This document shows positions 46,067-55,333 of a stretch of DNA of 64,000 nucleotides, one piece after another. Each line of letters opens with the position of its first letter. The stretch's first letter is position 1. The position numbers were made by a program, and so were the translations under genes. The DNA is from an uncultured beta proteobacterium (lineage in GTDB: Bacteria; Pseudomonadota; Gammaproteobacteria; Burkholderiales; Burkholderiaceae_E), in assembly GCA_903934295.1 (NCBI GenBank), contig CAIZNI010000056.1, positions 124,001 to 188,000 on the forward strand, written 5' to 3'. The notes below the pieces were generated by a model. It was not told where the DNA came from. It ran no database searches and worked only from the letters and a program-made list of their open reading frames with translations.

Positions 46067-47281
46067 TTGAATCCCACCGAAACCCGAAACGCCGGCCTGC
46101 TGCCGGTGGCGATCGTTCTGCTGGCCGGCATGGTGGCGGCACTGAACATCGGCAAGTTGCCGCCCTCGATGCCGGCACTGCGCCAGAGCTTCTCCCTGAC
46201 GCTGGTGCAGGCGAGCTACCTCGTCTCGATCTTCCAGCTCGCGGGGCTGTCGCTGGGTCTGTTCGGGGGCCTGCTCGCCGACCGGTTCGGGCCGCGCCGG
46301 GTGATGGGCTGCGGGCTGGCGCTGCTTGCGTTGAGCAGCGGTGCGGGCGCCTTCGCCGGCGATGCGCTCACCCTGCTGGTCTTGCGCGCCCTGGAAAGTG
46401 CCGGCTTCATCCTGACCGTGCTGCCGGGGCCTGCCCTGCTGCGCCGGGGCGTTGATCCGGCGCGCCTGTCCTGGGCACTGGGCTGCTGGGGCTGTTACAT
46501 GCCGGCCGGCATGGCGACGATGATGCTGGCCACGCCCTGGCTGATCGGGCAGTGGGGCTGGACGAGTGCGTGGGCGGTGTGTGCGGGCCTCGCGGTGCTC
46601 ACGCTGCTGGTGCTGCAGCGCGTGCCGCCCGATGCGCGCCGCGCCGACACCTCGGACGGCGTCGCGCGACTGGCCCGCGACACGCTGGGCAGCCCCGGCC
46701 CGTGGTGGCTGGCCCTGTGTTTCGGGCTGTATGCCGGCCAGTTCATCGCGATGTTCAGTTTCCTGCCGACGGTCTATCTGGCGGCAGGCATTTCCGCGGC
46801 GCTCGCCGGCTCGCTGTCGGCGCTGGGCGTGGCGGTCAATGTGCTCGGCAACCTCGCCGCGGGCGTGCTGCTGACGCGCGGTGTGCCCCGACACTGGCTG
46901 ATTGCGGGAACCTCCCTGGTGATGGCCGCCGGTGCCGGCGCCGCTTTCGCCGAGGCGCTGCCCTTCGGGTGGCGGTTTTTCGCGGTCCTGTGTTTCTCGG
47001 CTGCCGGTGGGCTGATCCCGGGGACCCTGTTTGCGACCGCGCCGCGCTTCGCCCCCCATGCCGGCGCGGTATCGACCACCACCGGACTGATGCAGCAGGG
47101 GTCGGCGATCGGCCAGGCGCTGTCGCCGCCGCTGGTGGCGGCGGTGGCCAGCGGCCCGGGCGGCTGGCCACTGGCCAGCGCCTGCCTCGCGGCATTTGCG
47201 CTCGCCAACCTGGGCGCGGCCTGGGCGATCGGGCGGTTCGAGGCTCGCCAGGCAGTGAGCCGGGTGTCGGCGGGTCGTTGA
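46067..47281 (+). CDS. MFS transporter (CynX/NimT-like)
   Basis: IVLLAGMVAALNIGKLPPSMPALRQSFSLTLVQASYLVSIFQLAGLSLGLFGGLLADRFGPRRVM; start uncertain (TTG 46067 proposed; ORF open from 45905). Confidence 0.88.
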   Translation: MNPTETRNAGLLPVAIVLLAGMVAALNIGKLPPSMPALRQSFSLTLVQASYLVSIFQLAGLSLGLFGGLLADRFGPRRVMGCGLALLALSSGAGAFAGDALTLLVLRALESAGFILTVLPGPALLRRGVDPARLSWALGCWGCYMPAGMATMMLATPWLIGQWGWTSAWAVCAGLAVLTLLVLQRVPPDARRADTSDGVARLARDTLGSPGPWWLALCFGLYAGQFIAMFSFLPTVYLAAGISAALAGSLSALGVAVNVLGNLAAGVLLTRGVPRHWLIAGTSLVMAAGAGAAFAEALPFGWRFFAVLCFSAAGGLIPGTLFATAPRFAPHAGAVSTTTGLMQQGSAIGQALSPPLVAAVASGPGGWPLASACLAAFALANLGAAWAIGRFEARQAVSRVSAGR

Positions 47282-47427
47282 GCCAGTGGCGTCTGGCCGG
47301 GGCGGCGACGTCTGGTCGGGAGGGCAGCCGCGTCCCGTCAGGGCGGTAGCGTCTCGTTAATGAGGCAAAATGCAGTTCCTGCTGCGCCGCAGCGAGGGGC
47401 ATCGTCCCACTTCAAAGAGGCATCGAC

Positions 47428-48216
47428 ATGAAACGGGTCGTTTTCAACCAGAAGGGCGGGGTTGGCAAGTCGACGATCGCGGTGAATCTGGCGGCGATCG
47501 CCGCGTCGCGCGGGCGGCGCACGCTGCTGATCGACCTGGACACGCAGGGCAATTCCTCGCGTTACCTGCTGGGCGACGCCGCGATGGACATCAAGCCCAC
47601 CACTGCCGATTTTTTCGAGCACAGCCTGTCGTTCCGGCTGTCGTCGATGTCGATCGGCGAGTATGTGCATCCGACGCCCTTCGAGAACCTGATGCTGATG
47701 CCGGCCAGCCCGGGTCTGGCCGACCTGCAGTCCAAGCTCGAGTCGCGATCGAAGATCCTGAAGCTGCGCAAGGCGCTGGAGGAACTGGAGGGCTTCGATG
47801 AAATGATCATCGACACGCCGCCGGCACTGAATTTCTATACCCGCTCGGCGCTGATTGCCGCCGATGCCTGCCTGATTCCCTTCGACTGCGACGACTTTTC
47901 CCGCCAGGCGCTCTATGGGCTGCTGGAGGCGGTCGAGGAGATCCGGGACGATCACAACGAAGGCCTGCGTGTCGAAGGCATCGTCGTGAACCAGTACCAG
48001 GCGCGGGCTGCCCAGCCGCAGCGCATCGTGCAGGAACTGATCGACGAGAAGCTGCCGGTGCTGGCGAGCCGGCTGTCGTCCTCGGTGAAGGTTCGCGAGT
48101 CCCATGACGCGGCCTCGCCGCTGATTTCGCTGGCGCCCTCGCACAAGCTCACCCTCGAGTTCATCGCCTTGTACGAGGAACTCGAACGCCGCCGCAAGGG
48201 CGCCCGCAAGCGCTAG
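47428..48216 (+). CDS. ParA family ATPase (orphan)
   Basis: Deviant Walker A NQKGGVGKSTIAVNLAAIAASRGRRTLLIDLDTQGNSS; MIIDTPPALNF. Confidence 0.94.
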   Translation: MKRVVFNQKGGVGKSTIAVNLAAIAASRGRRTLLIDLDTQGNSSRYLLGDAAMDIKPTTADFFEHSLSFRLSSMSIGEYVHPTPFENLMLMPASPGLADLQSKLESRSKILKLRKALEELEGFDEMIIDTPPALNFYTRSALIAADACLIPFDCDDFSRQALYGLLEAVEEIRDDHNEGLRVEGIVVNQYQARAAQPQRIVQELIDEKLPVLASRLSSSVKVRESHDAASPLISLAPSHKLTLEFIALYEELERRRKGARKR

Positions 48217-49343
48217 AACGCGCTGTCGAGCATCTGCAGGTAGTCCTCGCGGGTGGCGGTGCGCGGGTTGGTGAGGTGGCAGTGGTCGAGCAGCGCCGCG
48301 TCGGCGATGCCGGCCAGGTGGGCGCGCTGCAGACCCATCGCGCCCAGGCCGGCGGGCAGGCCGAGCCGCTGATTCAGACCTTCGATGAACGCCGCCGGAT
48401 CGCTGCCCGGGGCGATGCCGAGCGCATCGGTCAGGGTGCGCGCCTTGGCGGTGATCGCTGGCGCGTTGAAACGCAGCACCGCCGGAAGCAGCATCGCGTT
48501 GAGCGTTCCGTGGTGCAGCGCCAGCCCCGGCACCGCGCCCAGCGGGTGCGACAGCGCGTGCACCGCGCCCAGGCCTTTCTGGAAGGCCATCGCGCCTTCC
48601 ATCGCCGCCATCATCATCTCCCAGCGCGCGGTGCGGTCCGAGCCGTCGCGGGTGGCGCGCTCGATGTGGCCGATCGCCCGGCGCAGGCCGTCGAGCGCGA
48701 TCGCTTCGGCCGGCGGATTGATCGACGGTGCGATGAAGGTCTCGATGCAGTGCGCGATCGCGTCCATGCCGGTGGCGGCGGTGATGCCCGCCGGCAGGCC
48801 GAGCGTGAGTTCGGGGTCACACAGCGCCAGCCGGGGCAGCAGGTTCGGGCTCAGCAGGCCGAGCTTGCGGCCGTTGCGCATCACGATGACGCTGCCGCGG
48901 CCGACTTCGCTGCCGGTGCCGGCGGTGGTCGGGATGGCGATCAGGGGCGCCACCTTCGGCGTGATCCGCGCGACGCCGCCTTCGACCGCTGCGTATTGCA
49001 GCAGCTCGCCCGGGTGGGTGGTGATGAGGGCGACCGCCTTGGCCAGGTCGATCGACGACCCGCCGCCCACCGCCACCAGACCGTCGCACCCGCTGTCGCG
49101 ATAGACCTGGGCCGCGGTCATCACCGCGTCCTCGGTGGGATTGGGCGGCGTGCCGTCCCACACGGTGGTGCGGGCGGCGCTGCCGATGGTCTCGAGCACG
49201 CGGGCGGCGATCCCGGCGGCGACCACCCCGCGATCGGTGACCAGCATCGGGTGGGCGATGCCCAGTTTCTTCAGCTCCGCGGGCAGCAGGCTCAGGGCGC
49301 CGAAGTCGAACTGGATGGTGGTGAGGTAGGTGATGGTGGCCAT
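48213..49343 (-). CDS. Iron-containing alcohol dehydrogenase
   Basis: GGGSSIDLAKAVALI, PTTAGTGSEVGRGSVI, HALSHPLGAVPGLALHHGTLNAMLLPAVLRFN. Confidence 0.95.
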   Translation of the reverse strand: MATITYLTTIQFDFGALSLLPAELKKLGIAHPMLVTDRGVVAAGIAARVLETIGSAARTTVWDGTPPNPTEDAVMTAAQVYRDSGCDGLVAVGGGSSIDLAKAVALITTHPGELLQYAAVEGGVARITPKVAPLIAIPTTAGTGSEVGRGSVIVMRNGRKLGLLSPNLLPRLALCDPELTLGLPAGITAATGMDAIAHCIETFIAPSINPPAEAIALDGLRRAIGHIERATRDGSDRTARWEMMMAAMEGAMAFQKGLGAVHALSHPLGAVPGLALHHGTLNAMLLPAVLRFNAPAITAKARTLTDALGIAPGSDPAAFIEGLNQRLGLPAGLGAMGLQRAHLAGIADAALLDHCHLTNPRTATREDYLQMLDSAF

Positions 49344-49380
49344 GGCGGTTCCGGCAGTGGAGGGCGGGGAATGCAGAGGA

Positions 49381-49416
49381 GACAGGAAAGACAGAGGGGA
49401 CAGGAAAGACAGAGGG
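49381..49416. repeat. 18-bp perfect tandem duplication GACAGGAAAGACAGAGGG
   Basis: 49381-49398 and 49399-49416, between Fe-ADH and ccmH. Confidence 0.9.
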
Positions 49417-49459
49417 CGGATCGGGTGGAGGGCGACTGACGCCGTCGACGGTGCGCCGG

Positions 49460-49957
49460 TCAGTCGTCGAGCAGGCGGCGGGCCCGCTCCAGCTCGCTGG
49501 CCGGGGCGGTGACCGGGGCGGTGGCCGGAGCGACCGGTCGAGCCGTTTCAGGCGCGCGGGCCCGTGGCGCCGTCCGGCCTGCGTCGGATCCGGTGGCTTC
49601 GGCCGCCAGACGGCTGCGGCGCTGCACCAGCGTCCAGACCAGGGCGCCGCCGGCCAGCAGCGCGAAGGGGCCGCCCCAGAGCAGGGCGGTGTTGCGCTGC
49701 ATCGGCGGCTTGTAGAGAACGAAGTCGCCGTAGCGCTCGACCAGATAGTCCTTGATCTGGGTGTCGGTGCGACCGGAGGCGATCAGTTCCTGCACCTGGT
49801 TGCGCAGGTCGATGGCGAGGTCGGCGTTCGAGTCGGCCAGGGTCTGGTTCTGGCAGACCAGACAGCGCAGTTCCTCGGAGAGCGCGCGCAGGCGCACCTG
49901 CCCGGCGGCGTCGAGCGGCGGCGGGGGCGGCGAGGTGGGGGTGGCGGGACGGCTCAT
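49460..49957 (-). CDS. ccmH: Cytochrome c-type biogenesis protein CcmH
   Basis: ELRCLVCQNQTLADSNADLAIDLRNQVQELI (LRCxxC) plus C-terminal TM. Confidence 0.95.
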   Translation of the reverse strand: MSRPATPTSPPPPPLDAAGQVRLRALSEELRCLVCQNQTLADSNADLAIDLRNQVQELIASGRTDTQIKDYLVERYGDFVLYKPPMQRNTALLWGGPFALLAGGALVWTLVQRRSRLAAEATGSDAGRTAPRARAPETARPVAPATAPVTAPASELERARRLLDD

Positions 49958-50487
49958 TCGGCTTTGAGCTTTGCGATCAGCGGCGCGAGCCGGCGTTCGA
50001 TGACGTCGGCGGTGAGCGGCCCGACGTGCTTGTCGCGCACGATGCCCGCCTTGTCGATGATGAAGGTTTCCGGCGCGCCGTAGACCCCCCAGTCAATGGC
50101 GGCCTTGCCGTTGCGGTCGCTGAGGTTGAGCGCGTACGGATTGCCGAGCCGCGCCAGCCACGCCTGTGATGCCTCGGGTTCGTCCTTCCAGGCCAGCCCG
50201 ACGATCGGCGCCAGACCGCGCTTTGCCCAGTCATTGAGCAGCGGATGCTCGACCTGGCAGCCGGCGCACCACGAACCCCAGACGTTGAGCAGCCAGACCT
50301 GGCCGCGCATGCGTGCCGGCGACCAGTCAGGACCCGCGCCCCCTAGCAGCGGCACGCTCACCGCCGGCGCGGGTCGCCCGACCAGGGGCGACGGGATCTC
50401 GCGCGGGTCGCGGTCCAGTCCCTTGAGCAGGAACCAGGCGATGCCGGCGAACAGGGCCAGCGGGAGGAGGAACTTGAGCGCTCGCAT
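49954..50487 (-). CDS. ccmG: Thiol:disulfide interchange protein CcmG/DsbE
   Basis: LLNVWGSWCAGCQVEHPLLND and YGAPETFIIDKAGIVRDKHVGPL. Confidence 0.95.
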   Translation of the reverse strand: MRALKFLLPLALFAGIAWFLLKGLDRDPREIPSPLVGRPAPAVSVPLLGGAGPDWSPARMRGQVWLLNVWGSWCAGCQVEHPLLNDWAKRGLAPIVGLAWKDEPEASQAWLARLGNPYALNLSDRNGKAAIDWGVYGAPETFIIDKAGIVRDKHVGPLTADVIERRLAPLIAKLKAE

Positions 50488-50515
50488 TGGCGTGCAGTCG
50501 GCCAGGAAGGGGAGG

Positions 50516-50547
50516 GGAGGCGAAGGAGAAAGGAGGCGAAGGAGAAG
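50516..50547. repeat. 16-bp tandem duplication GGAGGCGAAGGAGAA(A/G)
   Basis: 50516-50531 and 50532-50547 in the ccmF-ccmG spacer. Confidence 0.85.
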
Positions 50548-50565
50548 GGCGGCGGTGCAGGGGAC

Positions 50566-52536
50566 TCAGGCGGTGCCGGCGGTGACCGCCCCCGGCGCGC
50601 GCCGGGTGGCCACCCGGCGGTAGCGCGCATCCAGCACGGCCGACAGGCCGCCCAGCGCCATCAGCACGCAGCCCAGCCAGATCCAGTTCACGAAGGGCTT
50701 CACATGCACCCGGACCGCCCAGGCGCCGCTGGGCAGCGGTTCGCCCATCGCGACATAGACGTCGCGCAGCAGGCTGCGATCGATGGCGGCTTCGGTCATC
50801 GGCTGACGCGAGGCCCGGTAGATGCGCTTTTCCGGGTTGAGCACCGCCACGGTGTCGCCGCCGCGACTGAGCACGAAGCGCCCGCGCGTGGCATCGTAGT
50901 TGGGGCCGGCGACGGTTTCCAGTCGCTCGAAGCGCAGCGAATAGCCCGACAGCTCGAGGGTGGCGCCCGGTGCGAGGCTCTGTTCGCGCTCGGTCTCATA
51001 GCCTTTGACCATGGTGACCCCGATCACGAAGACCGCGATGCCCAGGTGAGCCAGATTCATGCCCCACTGGCTGGCCGACAGCAACCGCAGACGGCCCCAC
51101 TGGAGGCGGCCGCCGGCACGCATGGTTTCAAGCAGTCCCGCGGCGGTGGCCGCGATGATCCAGAAGGCGAAAAGCAGGCCCAGACTGACCATCGGGCGCA
51201 CACCGTCTCGGGTGAGGGGCGCCAGCAGCGCTGCCACGACCGCGACTGCCAGGGCCCAGCGCAGCCGGCGCGCCAGGTCCGGCAGATCGGCTTCGCGCCA
51301 GCGGGCCAGCGGTCCCACGCCCATCAGGAACAGGGCGGGTGCCATCAGCGGGTAGAACACCGTGTCGAAGTAGGGGGGGCCGACCGACAGCTTGCCCAGT
51401 CCCAGGGTGTCCAGGGCCAGCGGATAGAGCGTGCCCAGCAGCACCGCGGCCATCGCCACCACCAGCACGATGTTGTTGGCCAGCAGCATCGATTCGCGCG
51501 AGATCAGGGCGAAGCCCGAGCCCACGCCGATACCGGGCGCCCGCCAGGCGAACAGCACCAGCGAGCCGCCGATCACGATCGCCAGGAAGATCAGGATGAA
51601 CACGCCGCGCGTGGGGTCGGTGGCGAAGGCATGCACCGAGGTGAGCACGCCCGAGCGGACCAGGAAGGTACCCAGCAGCGACAGGCTGAAGGCAAGGATC
51701 GCCAGCAGCACGGTCCAGCTGCGAAACGCGCCGCGCTTCTCGGTGACTGCCAGCGAGTGGATGAGGGCGGTGCCCACCAGCCAGGGCATGAACGAGGCGT
51801 TTTCCACCGGATCCCAGAACCACCAGCCGCCCCAGCCGAGCTCGTAGTAGGCCCAGAAGGAGCCCAGGCAGATGCCCAGCGTGAGAAAGCACCAGGCGAT
51901 GGTGGTCCACGGACGCGCCCAGCGCGCCCAGGCGGCGTCGAACCGGCCCTCGAGCAGACCCGCCACTGCGAAGGCGAACGCCACCGCGAAGCCGACGTAG
52001 CCCATGTAGAGCAGCGGCGGATGAAACACCATGCCCGGGTCCTGCAGCAGCGGGTTGAGATCCCGCCCGTTGGCGGCTGCCGGGAGCAGCCGTTCGAAAG
52101 GGTTCGAGGTGAAGATCAGAAACAGCAGCAGCCCGCCCGAGATCAGGCCCAGCACGCCCAGCACCCGCGCGCGCAGGGTGGCCGGCAACGAGGCCGACAG
52201 CAGCGCGACCGCGGCGCTCCAGCCGGTGAGCATCAGCAGCCACAGCACCATCGAGCCTTCGTGGGAGCCCCACGAGGCGGCCACCCGGTAGGCCAGCGGC
52301 AGCGCGGAATTCGAGTGCTGGGCGACCAGCGCCACCGAGAAGTCGTTGGCCACGAACAGCGTCACCAGACAGGCGCCGGCGAACAGCACCAGCGCGAACG
52401 ACGACAGTGCCGCCGGCGCTGCCACCGCCATCAGGCGCGAGTCACGCCGCCAGGCGCCGACGAGTGCCAGGATGTTCATCAGGAAGGTGATCGGCAGCGC
52501 CAGCGTCAGTGCGAACTGGCCGAGTTCAGCGGTCAT
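50566..52536 (-). CDS. ccmF: Heme lyase CcmF
   Basis: [57 protein letters not shown] (WWD domain). Confidence 0.97.
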   Translation of the reverse strand: MTAELGQFALTLALPITFLMNILALVGAWRRDSRLMAVAAPAALSSFALVLFAGACLVTLFVANDFSVALVAQHSNSALPLAYRVAASWGSHEGSMVLWLLMLTGWSAAVALLSASLPATLRARVLGVLGLISGGLLLFLIFTSNPFERLLPAAANGRDLNPLLQDPGMVFHPPLLYMGYVGFAVAFAFAVAGLLEGRFDAAWARWARPWTTIAWCFLTLGICLGSFWAYYELGWGGWWFWDPVENASFMPWLVGTALIHSLAVTEKRGAFRSWTVLLAILAFSLSLLGTFLVRSGVLTSVHAFATDPTRGVFILIFLAIVIGGSLVLFAWRAPGIGVGSGFALISRESMLLANNIVLVVAMAAVLLGTLYPLALDTLGLGKLSVGPPYFDTVFYPLMAPALFLMGVGPLARWREADLPDLARRLRWALAVAVVAALLAPLTRDGVRPMVSLGLLFAFWIIAATAAGLLETMRAGGRLQWGRLRLLSASQWGMNLAHLGIAVFVIGVTMVKGYETEREQSLAPGATLELSGYSLRFERLETVAGPNYDATRGRFVLSRGGDTVAVLNPEKRIYRASRQPMTEAAIDRSLLRDVYVAMGEPLPSGAWAVRVHVKPFVNWIWLGCVLMALGGLSAVLDARYRRVATRRAPGAVTAGTA

Positions 52537-53012
52537 GGGCGGGTGCTCCGGGTGGCCTGGTCGACGAACTGCTGGGGGGCGCCCACCGGGTGCCCGGCGC
52601 GCTTGAGCGCTTCGGCGGCCTCGGGGGGCATGTAGTTCTCATCATGCTTGGCCAGCACTTCGCTGGCGCGAAACGAGCCGTCGGGCTGGACCTGGCCCTG
52701 GGCGACCACACCACGCCCTTCCTTGAAGAGGTCCGGCAGGATGCCCTTGTACGCGACCTGGATGGTGCGCGCGTTGTCGGTGACCCGGAAGTTGATCTGG
52801 GTGCCGTCGGCTTCGCGGCGCAGGCTGCCGTTCTCGACCAGGCCGCCGATCCGGAAGGTCTTGCCCTGGGGCGCTTCGCCGGCGGCGATCTGGGTCGGGG
52901 TAAAGAAGAACACCAGGTTGCTCTGGAAGGCATTGAGCACCAGGCCGACGGCGACCGCCAGCGCCGACACGCCACCCAGGATCCAGATCATGCGTCGGTG
53001 GCGGGGCTTCAT
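52533..53012 (-). CDS. ccmE: Cytochrome c maturation protein CcmE (heme chaperone)
   Basis: [30 protein letters not shown]; heme-binding [13 protein letters not shown]. Confidence 0.97.
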   Translation of the reverse strand: MKPRHRRMIWILGGVSALAVAVGLVLNAFQSNLVFFFTPTQIAAGEAPQGKTFRIGGLVENGSLRREADGTQINFRVTDNARTIQVAYKGILPDLFKEGRGVVAQGQVQPDGSFRASEVLAKHDENYMPPEAAEALKRAGHPVGAPQQFVDQATRSTRP

Positions 53013-53167
53013 TGGTCATCCTCCTGCGAGTTCAGTTCGGCCTGTCGGATCGCGTGCCGGCGGCGCCGGCGCAGCAGCCACAGTTCCAGGGCGATCGCCG
53101 CGGCCATCATGCCGTAGGAGCCCCAGACAAAGAACCCGTAGCCGCCCATGTGGAAGAAGTCGCGCAT
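53009..53167 (-). CDS. ccmD: Heme exporter protein CcmD (52 aa)
   Basis: Manual reverse translation [52 protein letters not shown]; between ccmC and ccmE; below the ORF-track cutoff. Confidence 0.95.
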   Translation of the reverse strand: MRDFFHMGGYGFFVWGSYGMMAAAIALELWLLRRRRRHAIRQAELNSQEDDQ

Positions 53168-53174
53168 GATCGGT

Positions 53175-53924
53175 TCAGCCCTGCCGGCCGAGCTGGCGGG
53201 CGATTGCGTCGCTGCCGCCCTCGCGCTCGATGATGATGCTGCGCACCCGGTGCAGCGCGACCGCGATCGAATAGAGCCAGGCCGCCAGCGCCATCACCAG
53301 CATGGCGGTGAGCATCATCCGGGCCATGCGGGGCGAGCCGGTGAGCGAGACGCTGGCGCCCTGGTGAAGCGTGTTCCACCATTTCACCGAAAAATAGATG
53401 ATCGGGACATTGATCGCGCCGACCAGGGCCAGCAGCGCGCTGGCGCGGTCGGCCCGGCGCGGCTCGTCGATGGCCGCGCGCAGCGCCATGAACCCGAGAT
53501 AGAGGAACAGCAGGATCAGCGTCGAGGTCAGGCGCGCGTCCCAGACCCAGTAGGCGCCCCAGGTCGGACGGCCCCACAGCGCGCCGGTCCACAGGGCGAG
53601 GAAGGCGAACAGGGCACCGGTGGGCGCCAGTGCCTGCGCCATCATCGCCGACAAACGGGTGTTCCAGATGAGCGAAGCGGCGCACCAGCCGGCCATCACC
53701 AGGTAGATGAACATCGCCATCCAGGCCGCCGGCACGTGGATGAAGATGATGCGGTAGGCCTCACCCTGCTGCCAGTCGGTGGGGGCGACCACGAGCCCGA
53801 GGTAGAGGCCGATCACGGTCAGCAGCGCCGCCGCGCCGCCGAACCACGGGATCAGCCGTCCGGCCAGCGGGAAAAAGGCCGCCGGCGAGGCGAACCGAAA
53901 CCAGGGCTTGGTGTCTTTGCTCAT
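53175..53924 (-). CDS. ccmC: Heme exporter protein CcmC
   Basis: RIIFIHVPAAWMAMFIY and WGRPTWGAYWVWDARLTSTLILLFLYLG. Confidence 0.97.
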   Translation of the reverse strand: MSKDTKPWFRFASPAAFFPLAGRLIPWFGGAAALLTVIGLYLGLVVAPTDWQQGEAYRIIFIHVPAAWMAMFIYLVMAGWCAASLIWNTRLSAMMAQALAPTGALFAFLALWTGALWGRPTWGAYWVWDARLTSTLILLFLYLGFMALRAAIDEPRRADRASALLALVGAINVPIIYFSVKWWNTLHQGASVSLTGSPRMARMMLTAMLVMALAAWLYSIAVALHRVRSIIIEREGGSDAIARQLGRQG

Positions 53925-54643
53925 TCGTAGGCGATTTTAACCGCGAGGGCGGTCGCGAAGGGGCCCAAGACCCAGCAGCCGATGAGGCCGGCCGCCAGCA
54001 GGGACAGGTGGGCCGCGGCGCCCAGGCCGCTGGCGGCGGCCTCGGCGGCACCGGCGCCGAAGATCAGGATCGGCACCGCCAGCGGCAGCACCAGCAGCGC
54101 CAGCAGCGCGCTGCCGGCGCGCGCGCCCAGGGTCAGCGCGGCGCAGATCGCGCCCAGCCACGACAGGCCGGGCGTGCCCAGCGCGAGACTCGCGGCCAGC
54201 GCCAGCATCGCGTCGGTGCTCATGCCGAACTGCAGCCCTGCCAGCGGCGCGAGCAGCACCAGCGGCAGTCCACTGGTCAGCCAGTGCGCCAGGACCTTGC
54301 CCGCCACCAGCGCCGGCAGGGGCGCCGGTGCCAGTACCAGCTGTTCCAGCGTGCCGTCGGCATGGTCGGCGGCGAACAGCCGCGGCAGCGACAGCAGCGA
54401 GGCGAGCAGGGCCGCGACCCAGGCGATCCCGGGTGCGATCTGGGCCAGCAGCGTCGGCTCGGGACTGACGCCGAGCGGGAACAGGGTCATGACCAGGACG
54501 AAGAACACCACGATCAGGGCCAGCTCGGCTTTCGATCGCATGGCCAGGCGCAGGTCGCGGGCGCAGGCGTGAGCCAGCGCGGCCAACGCGCCGGTGGTGG
54601 CGGTGGCGCGCAGGCGCGGCGATGCGGTGGCGGGGCTGCGCAT
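53921..54643 (-). CDS. ccmB: Heme exporter protein CcmB
   Basis: FFVLVMTLFPLGVSPEPTLLAQIAPGIAWVAALLASLLSLPRLF, next to ccmA and ccmC. Confidence 0.95.
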   Translation of the reverse strand: MRSPATASPRLRATATTGALAALAHACARDLRLAMRSKAELALIVVFFVLVMTLFPLGVSPEPTLLAQIAPGIAWVAALLASLLSLPRLFAADHADGTLEQLVLAPAPLPALVAGKVLAHWLTSGLPLVLLAPLAGLQFGMSTDAMLALAASLALGTPGLSWLGAICAALTLGARAGSALLALLVLPLAVPILIFGAGAAEAAASGLGAAAHLSLLAAGLIGCWVLGPFATALAVKIAYE

Positions 54644-54658
54644 GGGATCGGTGCCGCC

Positions 54659-55333
54659 TCAGGCGGCCGCGCGCACGCGCGCCGGGGCCTGCAGGCGGAT
54701 CACCCGGGCATCGCGCTGGGAGGGGACTTCGAGGTGGGTGGCGACCACCGCGCAGCCGCCCGCGACCAGGTGCTGGTCGAGCAGGTGGGCGAACAGGACC
54801 TGACCGTCGGTGTCCAGTGCGGTGTTGGGTTCGTCGAGCAGCCACAGCGGCCGCCGGCCGAGCACCAGGCGCGCCAGCCCGACCCGCCGGCGCTGACCGG
54901 CTGACAGGCGCAGGAAGGGCAGGTGACGCTGGCGACCCAGTCCCACCCGGTCGAGCGCGGCATCGACCGCCGGCCCGTGATCGCCGGCGGCGCCCAGATC
55001 CAGCCAGGCCTGCTGGAGCAGGTTCTCGCGCGCGGTGAGGGTGTCCTTCCAGCCGCTGGCATGGCCCTGGTAGAGGATGACCGAATGCCAGTCGGGATCG
55101 CCGGCGCGGCGTGGCTGGTCGTGCCAGCGCACATCGCCGGCGCTGGGACGGATCAGGCCGGCGATGATGCGCAGCAGCGTCGATTTGCCGCTGCCGTTGT
55201 CGCCGGTCAGCATCAGCCACTGGCTGGCGGGCAGGTCCAGGTCGAGGTTGGTGAAGAGGGTGCGGTTGCCCATCGTGCAGGCGAGGCCCCGGCAGCTGAG
55301 CAACGCCGTCGGTTCGGGCGGGGTGTCCGTCAC
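54659..55333 (-). CDS. ccmA: Heme exporter ATP-binding protein CcmA
   Basis: Walker A GDNGSGKSTLLRIIAGLIRPSAGDVRW; LSAGQRRRVGLARLVLGRRPLWLLDEPNTALD. Confidence 0.96.
   Translation of the reverse strand: MTDTPPEPTALLSCRGLACTMGNRTLFTNLDLDLPASQWLMLTGDNGSGKSTLLRIIAGLIRPSAGDVRWHDQPRRAGDPDWHSVILYQGHASGWKDTLTARENLLQQAWLDLGAAGDHGPAVDAALDRVGLGRQRHLPFLRLSAGQRRRVGLARLVLGRRPLWLLDEPNTALDTDGQVLFAHLLDQHLVAGGCAVVATHLEVPSQRDARVIRLQAPARVRAAA

Noticed and set aside
50704-52635. 643-aa plus-strand ORF
   Set aside because: Antisense to ccmF; Gln/His/Arg-rich shadow frame
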